DNA from: Entrophospora sp. SA101
Taxonomy: Eukaryota > Glomeromycota > Glomeromycetes > Entrophosporales > Entrophosporaceae
Assembly (NCBI GenBank): GCA_958430865.1
Contig: CAUDNR010004090.1
Location: 7,824-57,199 of the forward strand
DNA length: 49,376 nt
Reading direction: 5' to 3'
The notes under the pieces: generated by a model
Told to the model about the DNA's origin: nothing
Database searches by the model: none
Seen by the model: the letters and a program-made list of their open reading frames with translations, nothing else
Part shown: positions 1-16,051 of the stretch, piece after piece
Layout of the letters: every line of letters begins with the position of its first letter
Position numbering within the stretch: the first letter of the stretch is position 1
Position numbers and translations under genes: made by a program

Positions 1-1137
1 AACAAGCCCATAAAAAAAAATAATTTTTGTAATTTTAGTATCACATGTTTTATTACACAATTAATTCTTAAAAATATTAAAAAATGAATTTTAAAATTAT
101 ATCAATCTGAAAATTTAAAGATACTGGCCTTAAACGGACTCTTGACCTTTCAAAAAATTACAAGTCAAATATTGCTTGAAATTCAGATCTGAAAAGGATA
201 AATTACAGCCAATCACCATTGTATCAAGAGAATGGGGAAGAGGTCGTTATTCATTTCTCAAAAATGTTGAAGAAATATGAAATAAATTATGACCTTCGTC
301 TCACCGTGAATCGTCTTGGTGAATTCTACTTGTGTATCCTTCAAACCACTTGAAATTAAGGATGATAACCAAGGTCCTAAATTTTCAGTGGTTGAATAGA
401 ATAGAGCACTGGCATCATTTCTCTTGATCCAGGAGTGTGATTGACTATAACCTGAGTGGTGAGGTTATATAATGTGGAAAACTTTTGCTTGCATTATGAT
501 AGAATCCAAGGTGAAACGGACTCCATTCATAGCAAAGCAAATAAGTATATGATAAACTCTGCCGGTGCATGTTTTCGGATCCACACAAGAAAATTAATGT
601 CATCGAAGATTAGAAAGGTGGTTGTGCGAAAATCACCATGTAGTTTTGCTTTCCAAGTTTAAAATACAAGACATGCAGGTTAAAATTCACTCTAAAACTG
701 CAAGACAAATGTTGTTGACCTGGTCACAAATACCGTTTTCGCCAATATTTGCTCCACAAATCCCGCGAGTACCCTTGGTTCAAGGTCGTCATTTGCACCG
801 AGGAATGCACTAGCAAACGTGCAGATGTTGTGGAGACATCAAGTCAAATCTGGGTGGTTCAAAGATCGTACATCTTTCAAATCCATCACCATTAATAGAG
901 ATGTAAACTGAGCTCGTAACATACTTTTGAAATAGGTTACAGGAAAATAACAAGAGTCGTTCGCGATGTTGGGGCTTACACCGAGACACCTTATTGTAGA
1001 CTATCTACTAGGACTTTACTTAGTATTAGTATAGATTCAGCGTAAGAGGCTAGTATTTTTTTTTTTTTAAGAATTAATTGTGTAATAAAACATGTGATAC
1101 TAAAATTACAAAAATTATTTTTTTTTATGGGCTTGTT
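1..1137. mobile_element. DNA transposon-like element with 74-bp perfect TIRs (left edge may be cut by the window)
   Basis: Bases 1-74 are the exact reverse complement of 1064-1137; the repeat starts AACAAGCCCAT and runs through a 9-A tract to AATTCTTAAAAA. The interior (75-1063) is less AT-rich than its surroundings but holds only short ORFs (456-662 and 622-813) that I do not recognise, with no DDE or other transposase motif. This fits a non-autonomous or decayed TIR element. Because the window begins inside or exactly at the left TIR, its outer end and any target-site duplication cannot be seen. The right TIR ends 18 bp before the ATG of the SNF2-type gene, so the element occupies the place of its proximal promoter or 5' UTR. 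Confidence 0.8.
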
Positions 1138-1155
1138 ATAGCAACAAATTCTACA

Positions 1156-6385
<5,230 letters not shown>

Positions 6386-8594
6386 TGTTACTTGAAGAAA
6401 TTATGAGAATTATGAAGTCATTATTACAATTGGTAGTAGAAGTATTATCGGTGCTATTGAACATGATGGATGACACAAAAGTATAGAAGAATTACGGGAA
6501 TAAAAAATCAAACAAATAAAGATTCAATTTTTTCCAAGTATATCCTCATAATTTTCCTCTTATTTTTAAATCTACCAATGTCAGGATAGGTTTCAAAAAA
6601 AAAATTACTACCAAAAAAATTGTTTTGATTATTTGTATTAGACATTTTATTAGATTGTCAATAAAGCAAGTGTTATATATAAAAATGAAGTTTTTTAAAT
6701 ATTTACTAAATGTAATAAAAAGTGTAACTCTTTTTTTGCCCGTCGATCGCATCAAAGATTCTGTGATTGATTAACACGCTCCTGAAAATATGGAATCATG
6801 AGCACAGTTTATAAAAGGATGAAAATTTGACACATTGTATACCTCTAATGAGCGAATGCTGGAACAAACAATGGGAAATATTGATCTATCATTCAACAAA
6901 GGCCAAGACCCTCGAATTCTAAATCCATCGTAAACGACTCCACAGTATTACCTTTGCTTCCAATAAACAATTCAGTGTGTATATATCATAAACAAATGTA
7001 ATGAGAATAAACAATGAACAGGAAAGATCCAAATGAAATAAACTCCCAGATTAAGGATAATATTAAGACCATGCGGAAATAAATTTAAAAGGAACCAATT
7101 TTGAAAAAAACTTGAATTTTAATCTAATCCTCGCCTTGTCATCCAAATGGTAGTAGAGAAGCGGAATTGGCCTCTGGGTTTCCTTCTTGGTCGCGTACAA
7201 CAACTTCAAGCTTGTAGCGTTACTTCTAAAAAACAAAAATAATATTGTTACTCAAGTCGAAACTCTGGCTCCGTAATTGAGCAATGACCTGACAGATTAA
7301 ACCTAGGTATCAGGTTTAATCGATATGTTTGGCTTCGTCTATAGGTCCCTCACAAAAAGAACCCAAGTGCAATTCAAAAAATCCATAAATTCCTAGGCCA
7401 CACATCGTTCGAATTCTTTAGATCCAATCACATGTGGAAAGAACCCAAAAAATTTTGTTGCACAGGCTTCTTCAGAGAAAGTAAAATTTAACCATTGACA
7501 TTGTTGTTAACCTTATAATAAGGTTCATCTATACAAACTACACAAGCTATTCATCGCTATGAAAAAAAAAAAAGAGAAAATTATGGGGAAATATAAATAT
7601 GTATGTATAGTAGTAATAATCAATTATAATAGAACTAGAAAGGCTCTCATACTTCTCTCTTCTAATAATACCCACCCACGCGTATTAAATAAATCCATCG
7701 CTCGAGTAATAAATACACTAAAACTATGCAAAAAATTATTTCTGAAATTAATGAATAAATAAATCTGAAATATCAAGCTCAGTAGTTAGAATTAATAAAA
7801 TTACCTTTTCCAACCTATGCCAGTGTTATCAAATTATAAGCCTTACGATACCAAAGAATCTCTCGCGCATAGAAAGCTTCGATAAGTTCTTTGAAAGATT
7901 TAAGAACCCAAATGCAATTCAAGCAATTCAAGAGCCTCTTGTCCCTCTGGATTTGCCTATTGCATTATAATCTCGGGGTTTAGAGGTCCATTTTAACTTT
8001 TGTTTTTTTGAAAAGTGATGATTAGAAATAAAAATTTAAATGATTGGAGTCATTGGTAAGACCTATCTTTAAAATGATTATTATATCCAACAAGTTTAAC
8101 ATCATTATCCTTTTTAAAATAAATTTAATGTTTTATTAAAGATGAAATTAATTAATATACAACTTGGTTATATGTCATACTTGTTCAGGGTTATGAGAAG
8201 CAGTAATCATAATGCATCAGAAAATTAAAAATACTGTAGATTTATACAAGTTTACATAGCGATGATCGTAACCACCATTCTTTTAATAAATTAGAGTGAC
8301 GACGAATGGCGATAACCACCACCATCATTCTTAAAACACTTACCCATATATTTTTTCTGCTTCATTTGATTGTTTTATTGTTTTTTGATGACATTTTTTA
8401 AAGAATTTTGTGATTTGATCGACACGTACACATTAATTGACGATCCGTCTATGAATCATCAATTAAAAAAAATGGATCAGCACTAATGCATTTACCCCTG
8501 TAATTTTCAGTTATATCACTCACTTTGTTACGACACGCACGCCATTTACTGTATAAATAAATTTGTGTAAAAATTTTTTTTTTCAAAAATCAGT
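6386..8594. other. Intergenic stretch with decayed coding fragments
   Basis: No intact gene seen. Two islands of higher GC look like old coding sequence on the minus strand. Around 7120-7225 one frame reads RYKLEVVVRDQEG, reminiscent of an OB-fold of the replication-protein-A type, but it has stop codons on both sides. Around 7800-7900 one frame reads KELIEAFYARE. A short phrase, AAGAACCCAARTGCAATTCAA, occurs at about 7365 and again at about 7905, suggesting a decayed repeat. The last 100 bases before 8595 would carry the PYM promoter. Confidence 0.4.
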
Positions 8595-9305
8595 ATGACT
8601 TCTAAACAATCACCAACACCTTCTGGCATAATCACAAAAGATAATGGAGAAAGAGTTATACCGGCAAGTAAACGACCAGATGGAACCATTCGAGCGGAAC
8701 GTAAAGTACGTCCAGGCTACATTCCACCAGAAGATGTTCCACTTTATAGAAATAAATATGCACAAGAGACTGTAACAACAACTTCAACAACAACGACAAA
8801 TAAAACGCCCGAACAACCTAAAACAAAAGCTCAAAGGAAAAATGAAAAACGAAATGCTAAAAACAAAGAGGCAAGAAATAAATTAAATTCAAATAATGAC
8901 AATGATGACAATGTTCATAATAATAATAACAATAGTGTTGACGTCGATGAACTAGAAGATAAATTAAAAGATATGAAAATTCAGCCATTAGATAATGATC
9001 AAGTTAATATCCACAACAACAACAACAAAGTTGATGATAATAAAGGAGAAATGTTAAATAAAGAACAATTGATCGAGATGAACAAGAAAAAAATAAAAGC
9101 TTTAGAGAAAAAAATCAGACAAATTGAAAGAATTAAAGAAAAACAAGATAATGGCGAGAATTTAATTACAGATGAACATGAAAAACTTAAAAAATTGGAA
9201 CCATTTAAAGAAGAGTTAAATAAATTGTTAAATGAAATCAAAGAGCAGGAAGGTGAAGGGAAAAAAAGTGGCAGTGGGAAAGGTGGTAGAAATGGAAAAA
9301 AATAA
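8595..9305 (+). CDS. PYM1: PYM/WIBG: partner of Y14 and Mago, exon-junction-complex disassembly factor
   Basis: Single-exon gene of 236 aa. The N-terminus (about 17-55) has the PYM Mago-Y14-binding signature: GERVIPASKRPDGT, then VRPGYIPPEDVPLYRNKY. The middle is a low-complexity Asn/Thr/Lys-rich linker, and the C-terminal third (about 155-220) is a charged coiled-coil segment (KKIKALEKKIRQIERIKEKQ...) as in metazoan and plant PYM. The C-terminus ends in Gly/Lys/Ser. In known systems PYM binds the 40S ribosomal subunit and strips the exon junction complex from spliced mRNA in the cytoplasm; that role is taken from the family. Its presence fits an intron-rich genome. The start is the first ATG after an AT-rich leader. 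Confidence 0.92.
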   Translation: MTSKQSPTPSGIITKDNGERVIPASKRPDGTIRAERKVRPGYIPPEDVPLYRNKYAQETVTTTSTTTTNKTPEQPKTKAQRKNEKRNAKNKEARNKLNSNNDNDDNVHNNNNNSVDVDELEDKLKDMKIQPLDNDQVNIHNNNNKVDDNKGEMLNKEQLIEMNKKKIKALEKKIRQIERIKEKQDNGENLITDEHEKLKKLEPFKEELNKLLNEIKEQEGEGKKSGSGKGGRNGKK

Positions 9306-10758
9306 TTAGTCATCATTAGTTAATTATCAATTATATTAAAAGTTATATAGAAAATATATATTAGATAAGTTAAGATTTTATTTGGATTTATTATTATTGA
9401 ACAATCAATTTTTTGATTATTAATGAAATTAGACAATATACTTAAATAGATAAAATAATTGAAAAATGATGTATGTAAAATTAAAGTTGGCGATAGAAGA
9501 ATGGAAAATGATGACGGATGTTTGCTGGCGAGAGAATGGAAGATAGAAGGAGAAAAATTGATATGAAAGTTTTTATAATGTTATAGGAGAGGAGAAAGAA
9601 AAATAAATAATAATTTAATTTTATATTACATTAAGGTATACTGATTATGATATTTTTTTCTTTAAAATATATATTTATTTATATATGATTTGACATATTA
9701 TTTTCAAAGTCTTGGAATAGACTTTTTAAGATGATAGGATGTTTTTTGTCTTTATAATCTGTTAACCTACCCCTATAATTCAGAATTTTAATCCGTGGGA
9801 TATATTATCACGTGACTTACATACCATATGATTTGTTTATTCTTATTCAATGCAATATACTTTTAATTTCTTTACCTTTATACTAAAGTTCTGATTAAAT
9901 GCGAATAAGTACATGGTTGATTCTTCAATACAATTTTTATGCTCTATCAGAAAAATATAATAAAGTTATTGACTCCTGCAAACGATCAATATATTGTATC
10001 ATTTATTATCTGATATTTAGAAAGAAGAATATTCTTATCTGTATACATTTATATATTTTTATTATGTTCGGAAATATGTATAAAAAGGTCGTCTAATTTC
10101 TAATATAAAAAGTAACATTGTTTATTTGAATTTGTTGGTAATGTTTCGTTTAAATTTCGAGCATATTATTACCATCCATTGCACCACCCATCTTCTTAAA
10201 CCTGATTTTTTTTAATTCGATCTTGGTGAACCCAATCGTTTCTATTTCACTCGTGAGTCATTTGATTCATGTGTTGAAAGAATGATGAAATGAATTTAAA
10301 TGAAATGTATCTTGATCAATAACTTTTTACAATATTGATTATTTCAAATAATTTTCGATTGAAATTATTACCATAAAGTGTTACCAAACCTTTTAAATTA
10401 TAGCATATTTTCCAAAAACCTTTTAAAAATTTTTCATGTCTTCTTGTTGATCTTGAGAGGTTTAAGTTTTGTAGATTGTTCCGTTAAATTTTTCATCATC
10501 GTCACAGCTTCGTAACTCTAAATATTCCAGCCTTTTTGAGCTTTGGTAGCAACATAAAATGATTAACATCTAGACTTGAATATTTAATAATTTTTCAAAG
10601 GGTCCGTCCTCTTGGTAGTATAGAAGTTAATTAAAGGTTATGATATGCTTCTACTAATTATTTTATTGGCGATATTATTATTGTTTCATTACTAAGAAGA
10701 TTATGGTATGAACATGGAAATTCCAAGCATATTTATGCTTTACATACAACATGACAAC
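9306..10758. other. Intergenic, AT-rich, no gene recognised
   Basis: Contains the PYM 3' UTR and then AT-rich sequence. A short ORF at 9899-10096 (65 aa) resembles nothing I know. On the minus strand near 10440-10550 a frame with stop codons reads VTMMKNLTEQSTKLKPLK, which I cannot place. No promoter, RNA gene or clear repeat seen. Confidence 0.4.
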
Positions 10759-11200
10759 TAGAGGTTGGAATCGTCCAAAAAATCCTTAGTCGACTACTAG
10801 TTGGTCAAAAATTTCTTTAGTCGACTATTAGTTGATTATTTTAGTTGACTATTTTAGCCCGACTAAAATTTTTTTTTTATAATAATAATATTTCGTTTTT
10901 TTTTTTTTTTTAATTTGCAAATTACGAATTCATTTCCACTTGAATCTTTCACTTTTCAAAATACTTTCACACAAAACCATGTGTTGCGAATTCGTTTTTT
11001 TAAAGGTATTGTTCTGGAACCACCGCTTAAATCATCGGAACTTGAATCCAATGAACTATTGGACCTTGTATCGGAAGTGTTTATTCATTCACATGTAAAA
11101 TTATCATCGACAACACACTACTATTGTCGTCATCATCATATTGATGGCATTGATACTCTTCCGCATATAAATTTTCCCATTTTGGATGATAAAACATAAA
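10759..11200 (-). mobile_element. Truncated hAT-like element A (one TIR plus decayed BED-finger N-terminus)
   Basis: The end at 10759 carries TAGAGGTTGGAATCG followed by subterminal TAGTCGACTA-type palindromes. It matches the reverse complement of the right end of element B (15349-15959) over about 70 bases. Reading the minus strand inward, the region 11190 to 10905 matches the ORF of element B: the DTRSN...SSS stretch, PLKKRI, then VKDSSGNEFVICKLKK, but with in-frame stops and shifts (for example a TGA-type break inside the conserved VWKYFEK block). No matching second TIR was found further along, so the copy is truncated. It abuts the 3' end of the polymerase pseudogene on the same strand. 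Confidence 0.75.
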
Positions 11201-14200
11201 AATCGTAGTTACCACATAACTAAATCGCTCACCAGGATCTGGAATTTTATTTTCATATTTTTTTCTCGTCCGTTTTATAAATCGCTGAACACAGTTATTA
11301 TCTTTATCAGGTTTCCATGCATTGGTTTCTATAAATTGATCAAAATTCCATTGATTGGGATTGGTTATAGCCTCTTTAAGAACATCTTCAACAATTTCGT
11401 GAAGAGAACGTGTATTATTGATATTCATAGCCCCCTTCATGATTCGATCTCCTATAGTTCTAAAAAGTTGGGATTTACCTTGCTTCACTGTATCAATACC
11501 TTTAATGAAAAGACCTTCTGGTTTAAAGTTTACTTCTTTCTCATGAGTTATTCCGAAATATTTTTTCTTACCAGTAAAACGAACTGGAAATAATACTTCC
11601 TCATAGGCCATTTTAAGATGATTTGAACCAGTTCTCAATTTGAAAAAGTATTTACTTCATCACATAATTTTTTCATTACATACATAGTAATTTCAACCAT
11701 TTTGCTCCAATACTCTAGCTTTAAATCACGCCTTTACCATTATCATAAGCAAGATCACATTCTTTATAATAATTATTAGGGGATTTAAGATATAATGAAT
11801 CAGTATCACCATACATAATTTCAAAACCCTTCTTAGTTACATAATCTGCAACGAGTTTGATGATATGCTGTCCCGCTGTTGTAATGCCTCCAGCCAATAC
11901 TCGAAGAAAGAAAGGAGATTTGCTATTTCCAGTTTCACCATAAAAGGTATTCATAAAAACCCTAATAGCTTTCTATTTTGAGTCCAAACAATTATAATCA
12001 AAACATATAGAAATATACTCCGAGTTTAAACTATCTGGAATATTTTTATCTTTTACTCTATTGAACTTATTAATTTACTGAGTCGTTTCTTTTTCTCGCC
12101 CAATATAGGAAGTTTTGATTTAAGCTCTACTCGTTTATTTAGAAGATCCAGTAACACATCGGGATATAACCCTTTTTTTTCAGATTGATTATTATGACGG
12201 ACACACCAAGCATTGAGTATACGATTATTGAATGGGAAATCAATATTATATAGGTCACATCCCTTAGCACGTACTAGATCAGCCTCTTCACGATTTAATA
12301 TTATTTTTTCGGAGAGAGATTATAGGTCATCATAAGGCTAGAATATAGTGATGCAAAATCCAAACCTGTTACTGGCCTTTTAGTTTCAATACCTTTTTTA
12401 GGTGGGAAAACGTATGCACTAGGATAGTTTTCTTTTTCTATTTTTAACCCGATTTGTGGTAAACAATATATTACGCTTGAATGCATAAGCACCCAGAAGA
12501 TTTCTTACTTTCATTCCATTTGCGCGATAGTGGGTGTCAAATAAAGATACATAAGCAATAGAAGCAACCTCTCTATAAACATTTATCGCATTGTGTACAA
12601 CCATAAGTTCTTGACAACTTAAAGCATCTTTAAAGCAATACTCAGCTATTTTACGCATCCCCGCCACATTCCCACTTTCATAAATTTTATTCATGGCGGG
12701 TATCGGCATATCAACTTTACCCACAAGACCACATTCTTTTAAATAAAAATTCAGTGAGCTACGTTTCCCTACTTCTGAACGAGGATTAAGTTTCATGAAT
12801 GATACACGAACATCAATTGGAATACATCCTGGTATTTTTAGAAAAGTAGATTCGAAATCCTGGTTCGGACCAATTTTGATCTCAATTGCCTTTCTTTTAA
12901 ATTCTTCATCTTCGTAATCTTCATCCTCACTCTTTTGTATATATGTTTTTGGTTTGCTGTAAAAAGCATTATTAGAAGTTTTGCCTATCTCTCCATAGTA
13001 ATCATAGCGTAAATTTCTTCAGCATTTTTTCGATATAAACCTCCTGATATTTGTTTCCACATCCATTCAAGGATATTTAAATTTTTAGCTTTTTCGATAA
13101 TAAAAGGCCAGTCATAATCATTAAAACCAAATTGGATATCGGGGTGAAAGCTTATAAACAGAGAGCAAAAGCTTTAATAAATTAGTTTGATTGCCACAAA
13201 TTATTGTAATCCAACTGGGGTCTGGAGCAGTCTCGACATCAACGAGACAAATTTGCTGTAATGGTTTAGGATCGTCTTTCCAATGCACAGTTATACAAAT
13301 CATAAAAACATTATCCTCTTTATAATTTGCTCTAGGAGGGCCAGCTAATATGCGTGAACTATACGTCTCAATATCCCAAGTAAGCACAAGTGTGCGATCT
13401 CGCATAAAGGTAGAAATAGGGAAGCGGGTATTTAATGATGTAAGCTCTTCTATAGAATGGAAATTTTTCGCAGATACATGGAATTCATATGAACAAAGTC
13501 TAGAATTTTTGCTATAAGTATAATTACTTATCATCGACCATCCCGATAATGAGAAACCATATTCACGAGCTACTTTGCGATAGTATGCACTTGTGTCATC
13601 TGAAGCGGTACTATATTTATTTTTACGTATAAGTTTATAGCAACCTTTCTTTCCTCAGTAGTGGTTGTACAAATTCGCAAATATGATTTTTATCTATATT
13701 ATATCCAATAAATGGAAAAGCTTTAATATGTTCGATTTTGAATGTTTCTACAACGCTAGAAAGTATATCCTTTATTTTTGTTTCGAATACAATTGGACAT
13801 TCACCATCTGGTACAAGAATATCAAAGAATACCCGAATACCTTTGACTGTTACGACAGCTTTTTGCCATTAATTAAGGACCATATAAACGTAATACATAA
13901 AAAGGTATTCCTTTAATCTTTTCTGTGGATTCTTTCACATCAACGGCCATAAATGGAATATCTTCTCCTTTAGATAACGCCTGTTCAAGAATTGTTGTTA
14001 ACCCATTATCCTACTTAGCAACAAGTTCATCACGATAGAGAATACCTTTCAAATAATCACTGCCAAAATAGTGGAATAAGTTTTGAAGTAATTGTTCTGC
14101 CTTTTCATTTTCTGAAATCTTTGATTGAGGAAAAGCTTTGGCCCTCGGTGGTAGAATGCCCCACTATTTTCTCCTCTATCCCCGGCTCGAAATTTTCCAA

Positions 14201-14281
14201 GTTTTTCGGGCTCTCTGGTCGAGAAGGTGGCGCGTGATCGATATTTTCTTGAAAATCCTAGCTCTTGGTAGGTTCACTCAT
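11190..14281 (-). pseudogene. Broken viral-type family B DNA polymerase
   Basis: Minus-strand relic of an RNA-primed-type (Nucleocytoviricota-like) DNA polymerase B. Recognisable in order: an N-terminal domain (about 14280-13540); the 3'-5' exonuclease with Exo I DIETYS near 13357-13379 and Exo II NDYDWPF near 13110-13130; palm motif A DFASLY near 12341-12361; motif B with NTFYGETG near 11930-11951; motif C YGDTDS at 11796-11813; and KKKYFG near 11551-11570 leading to the thumb. Breaks include an in-frame TAG at 14258-14260, a shift near 14150, TAG at 14011-14013, a stop plus shift near 13875, and shifts near 13655 and 13145. The piece at 12301-12492 overlaps that at 12419-12796 in another frame, and further stops lie between 12300 and 11640. 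It cannot encode a working enzyme. Endogenous giant-virus-like DNA is known from Rhizophagus genomes; assignment to a particular virus group is not possible by eye. Catalytic motif residues are mostly kept, so decay is recent or moderate. Confidence 0.85.
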
Positions 14282-14395
14282 GTTTCTCGAATGATATATT
14301 ATTGGTTAGAGAAAAGTTCAAAATGAAAATTAATTATTTCAGGTAATTAGTGTTAGAGATATAATACATACATTATCAAAGAATTTCACATAGAT

Positions 14396-14650
14396 ATGGG
14401 ATTTTATCGTTGCCCTTATATCCTCCGAACTGGTAAGGTCTGTAACGAGGGTTGTTATCGACCAGAGGGATGTAGAGTTCACTGGAATTCTCCCACCCGT
14501 GTACCATGTAAAGAGTGTGGTAAATTAACGCCATCTATATTTGGCGTGTGCAGAACTCATGCTGGTAAGTATAGATTTCAAGATCATTATCAGCGGAAAA
14601 AGCTGGAGAAGATTGCGCAAAAATTAGAGATTCTTGGAGAAAATAGATAG
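14396..14650 (+). CDS. Small Cys/His-rich protein, probable zinc-binding, unknown function
   Basis: ORF of 84 aa starting at an ATG in a clean AT-rich leader and divergent from the polymerase relic (115 bp between their starts). Cysteines and histidines fall in two sets: C6, C16, C20, C26, H29 and then C38-x2-C41-x10-C52-x2-H55, followed by a basic Lys/Arg/Gln-rich helix to the end. The pattern suggests one or two small zinc-binding folds. The coding stretch is richer in GC than its flanks. I do not recognise the family with certainty; similar short CPYI...C...C proteins might be of viral or mobile-element origin, which the neighbourhood favours. No signal peptide or membrane segment. Confidence 0.6.
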   Translation: MGFYRCPYILRTGKVCNEGCYRPEGCRVHWNSPTRVPCKECGKLTPSIFGVCRTHAGKYRFQDHYQRKKLEKIAQKLEILGENR

Positions 14651-14669
14651 TGAGAGAGTATACAGACAT

Positions 14670-15290
14670 AGTCCAATCAAGTGTCACAAGTTGTCACGAG
14701 TTCGTCTCAAGTAAAAAAATCGGTAGAAAGGTGGGTTCTTGGAAATCTGAGTTCAAAAAAAAATCGTTCTCGATAACTGTCACAGCTGTCACAAGTTTCT
14801 TAGGTTAATTTGTTGAGTCCCGTCTTTTTTTTATTTTTTTTTCTATGGGTATATGATATATCGAAGGTAAGTATCAGGTATATATCATAGTAGGCTCGAA
14901 GAGCCATGATTCAAAGAAGAGACAGAGTCTCGAATCTCTGATTCATCGCCTAATGGCCTGCTTTGCAATAGATATAGCACACATAGCATAGTATATATTG
15001 AGGTAGGTATATGCGCATATAACATAGATAGGTATCGGGTACAGATATAGTGCATATAACATAGGTTGGTATCGGTTATATATCGGGTGTATATCAAAGG
15101 TATACCATAGGAAAGAGTTTTATTTTTTCTCTTAAATTCTACTATTTTACTTAAGTAACTTGTGACAGATATAAAGAAGTAATCAAGAAAGAAATAAAGA
15201 AGCTCAAAACTCTCAAACAGGCGTCACAAGTTCTGTCACAAGTACCTGCAAACAACTTGTGACAACTCGTGACAAATAATTTGATTGGGT
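14670..15290. mobile_element. Non-autonomous TIR element rich in GTCACAAG-type subterminal repeats
   Basis: Ends AGTCCAATCAA (14670) and TTGATTGGGT (15290) are imperfect inverted repeats, flanked by CAT on both sides, a possible 3-bp target-site duplication. Just inside each end, and again further in, lie copies of TGTCACAAGTTGTCACGAG in both orientations (14681-14702, 14780-14800, 15220-15275), typical of transposase-binding repeats. The centre (14880-15110) has degenerate repeats of the type GGTATATATC / ATAGATAGGTATCGG. It encodes nothing recognisable. The element ends within 20 bp of the tandem array at 15310. Confidence 0.65.
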
Positions 15291-15348
15291 CATAAAATCG
15301 AAAACTTGTAACACGATAACATGATTGCAAAATCGAATGACTTTAATC

Positions 15349-15959
15349 TAGAGGTTGGAATCGACTAAAATAGTCGACTAATTTAGTCAAATAACTTTTT
15401 TTTTAAACAACTAATAGTCGACTAATACTAATTATTATCATTGTCTGGCCAATTATAAATGAAAACGTTTTTTGTGGTACAAAAAAATTTAAAAATAAAA
15501 TAATGGAAAATAATAAAAATAAATATGCGGAGTATCAATATTATGAAGAAGATGATAATGGTGGTGTTGGTGCTGGTGTTGGCGATAATTATCCATGCGA
15601 AATAATAAACATTGATACAAGGTCAAATCATTCCAACAATTCGTTGGCTTCGAGCTCAAGCAGTGGTTCCAGACCTTTAAAAAAACGAATTATAACATAT
15701 AGCTTCGTATGGAAGTATTTCGAGAAAATTAAAGATTCAAATGGAGATGATTTTGTAATCTGCAAATTAAAAAAAACCGTTAATAATAATGAAACAGAAT
15801 GAATATTCTAATTAAATAGGATGTTATTCCCGTGACCATTTTGCGAAGCAAATGGTTACACGCTAGTATTAAAAAAATTTAGTCGACTAAATAGTCGACT
15901 AAAAGAATTTTGACCAACTAGTAGTCGACTAAGGATTTTTTGGACGATTCCAACCTCTA
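15349..15959 (+). mobile_element. hAT-type non-autonomous element B with perfect 8-bp target-site duplication
   Basis: A 611-bp element bounded by TAGAGGTTGGAATCG and its inverted copy CGATTCCAACCTCTA. It is flanked by the 8-bp direct repeat CTTTAATC (15341-15348 and 15960-15967), the duplication length of hAT elements. Both subterminal regions carry several TAGTCGACTA palindromes, likely transposase-binding sites. It contains one ORF (15503-15802). It has no catalytic transposase core, so it would have depended on an autonomous relative. The intact duplication suggests a recent insertion. Confidence 0.92.
15503..15802 (+). CDS. Truncated N-terminus of a hAT transposase (BED-finger-like)
   Basis: ORF of 99 aa inside hAT element B. 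It begins with an Asn/Glu/Asp-rich stretch, then a Ser-rich segment, PLKKRI, and a block ITYSFVWKYFEKIKDSNGD followed by FVICKLKK. The S-VWKYFEK pattern followed by C resembles the start of a BED zinc finger, as found at the N-terminus of hAT transposases, but the second Cys and the His pair are missing and the frame stops soon after. It is probably a leftover of an internally deleted transposase. It could act as a truncated DNA-binding repressor if expressed, but that is speculation. Confidence 0.6.
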   Translation: MENNKNKYAEYQYYEEDDNGGVGAGVGDNYPCEIINIDTRSNHSNNSLASSSSSGSRPLKKRIITYSFVWKYFEKIKDSNGDDFVICKLKKTVNNNETE

Positions 15960-16051
15960 CTTTAATCAGGCGATGTTAGCTATGCAACACGGTAACATGA
16001 TTACAAAATCGAATGACTTTAATCAGGTGATGTTAACTGTGCAACACGGTA

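Noticed and set aside
11186..11593. 135-aa plus-strand ORF
   Set aside because: Lies opposite the polymerase relic, whose minus-strand frame has recognisable motifs; the plus frame has none.
13665..14326. Plus-strand ORFs at 13665-13916 and 14138-14326
   Set aside because: Opposite the N-terminal part of the polymerase relic; the second also lacks an ATG at its start.
14880..15110. tRNA-like or RNA-gene-like folding in the GGTATATATC repeats
   Set aside because: No A/B box or TTCGA loop in correct spacing; the repeats are irregular and lie inside a transposon-like element.
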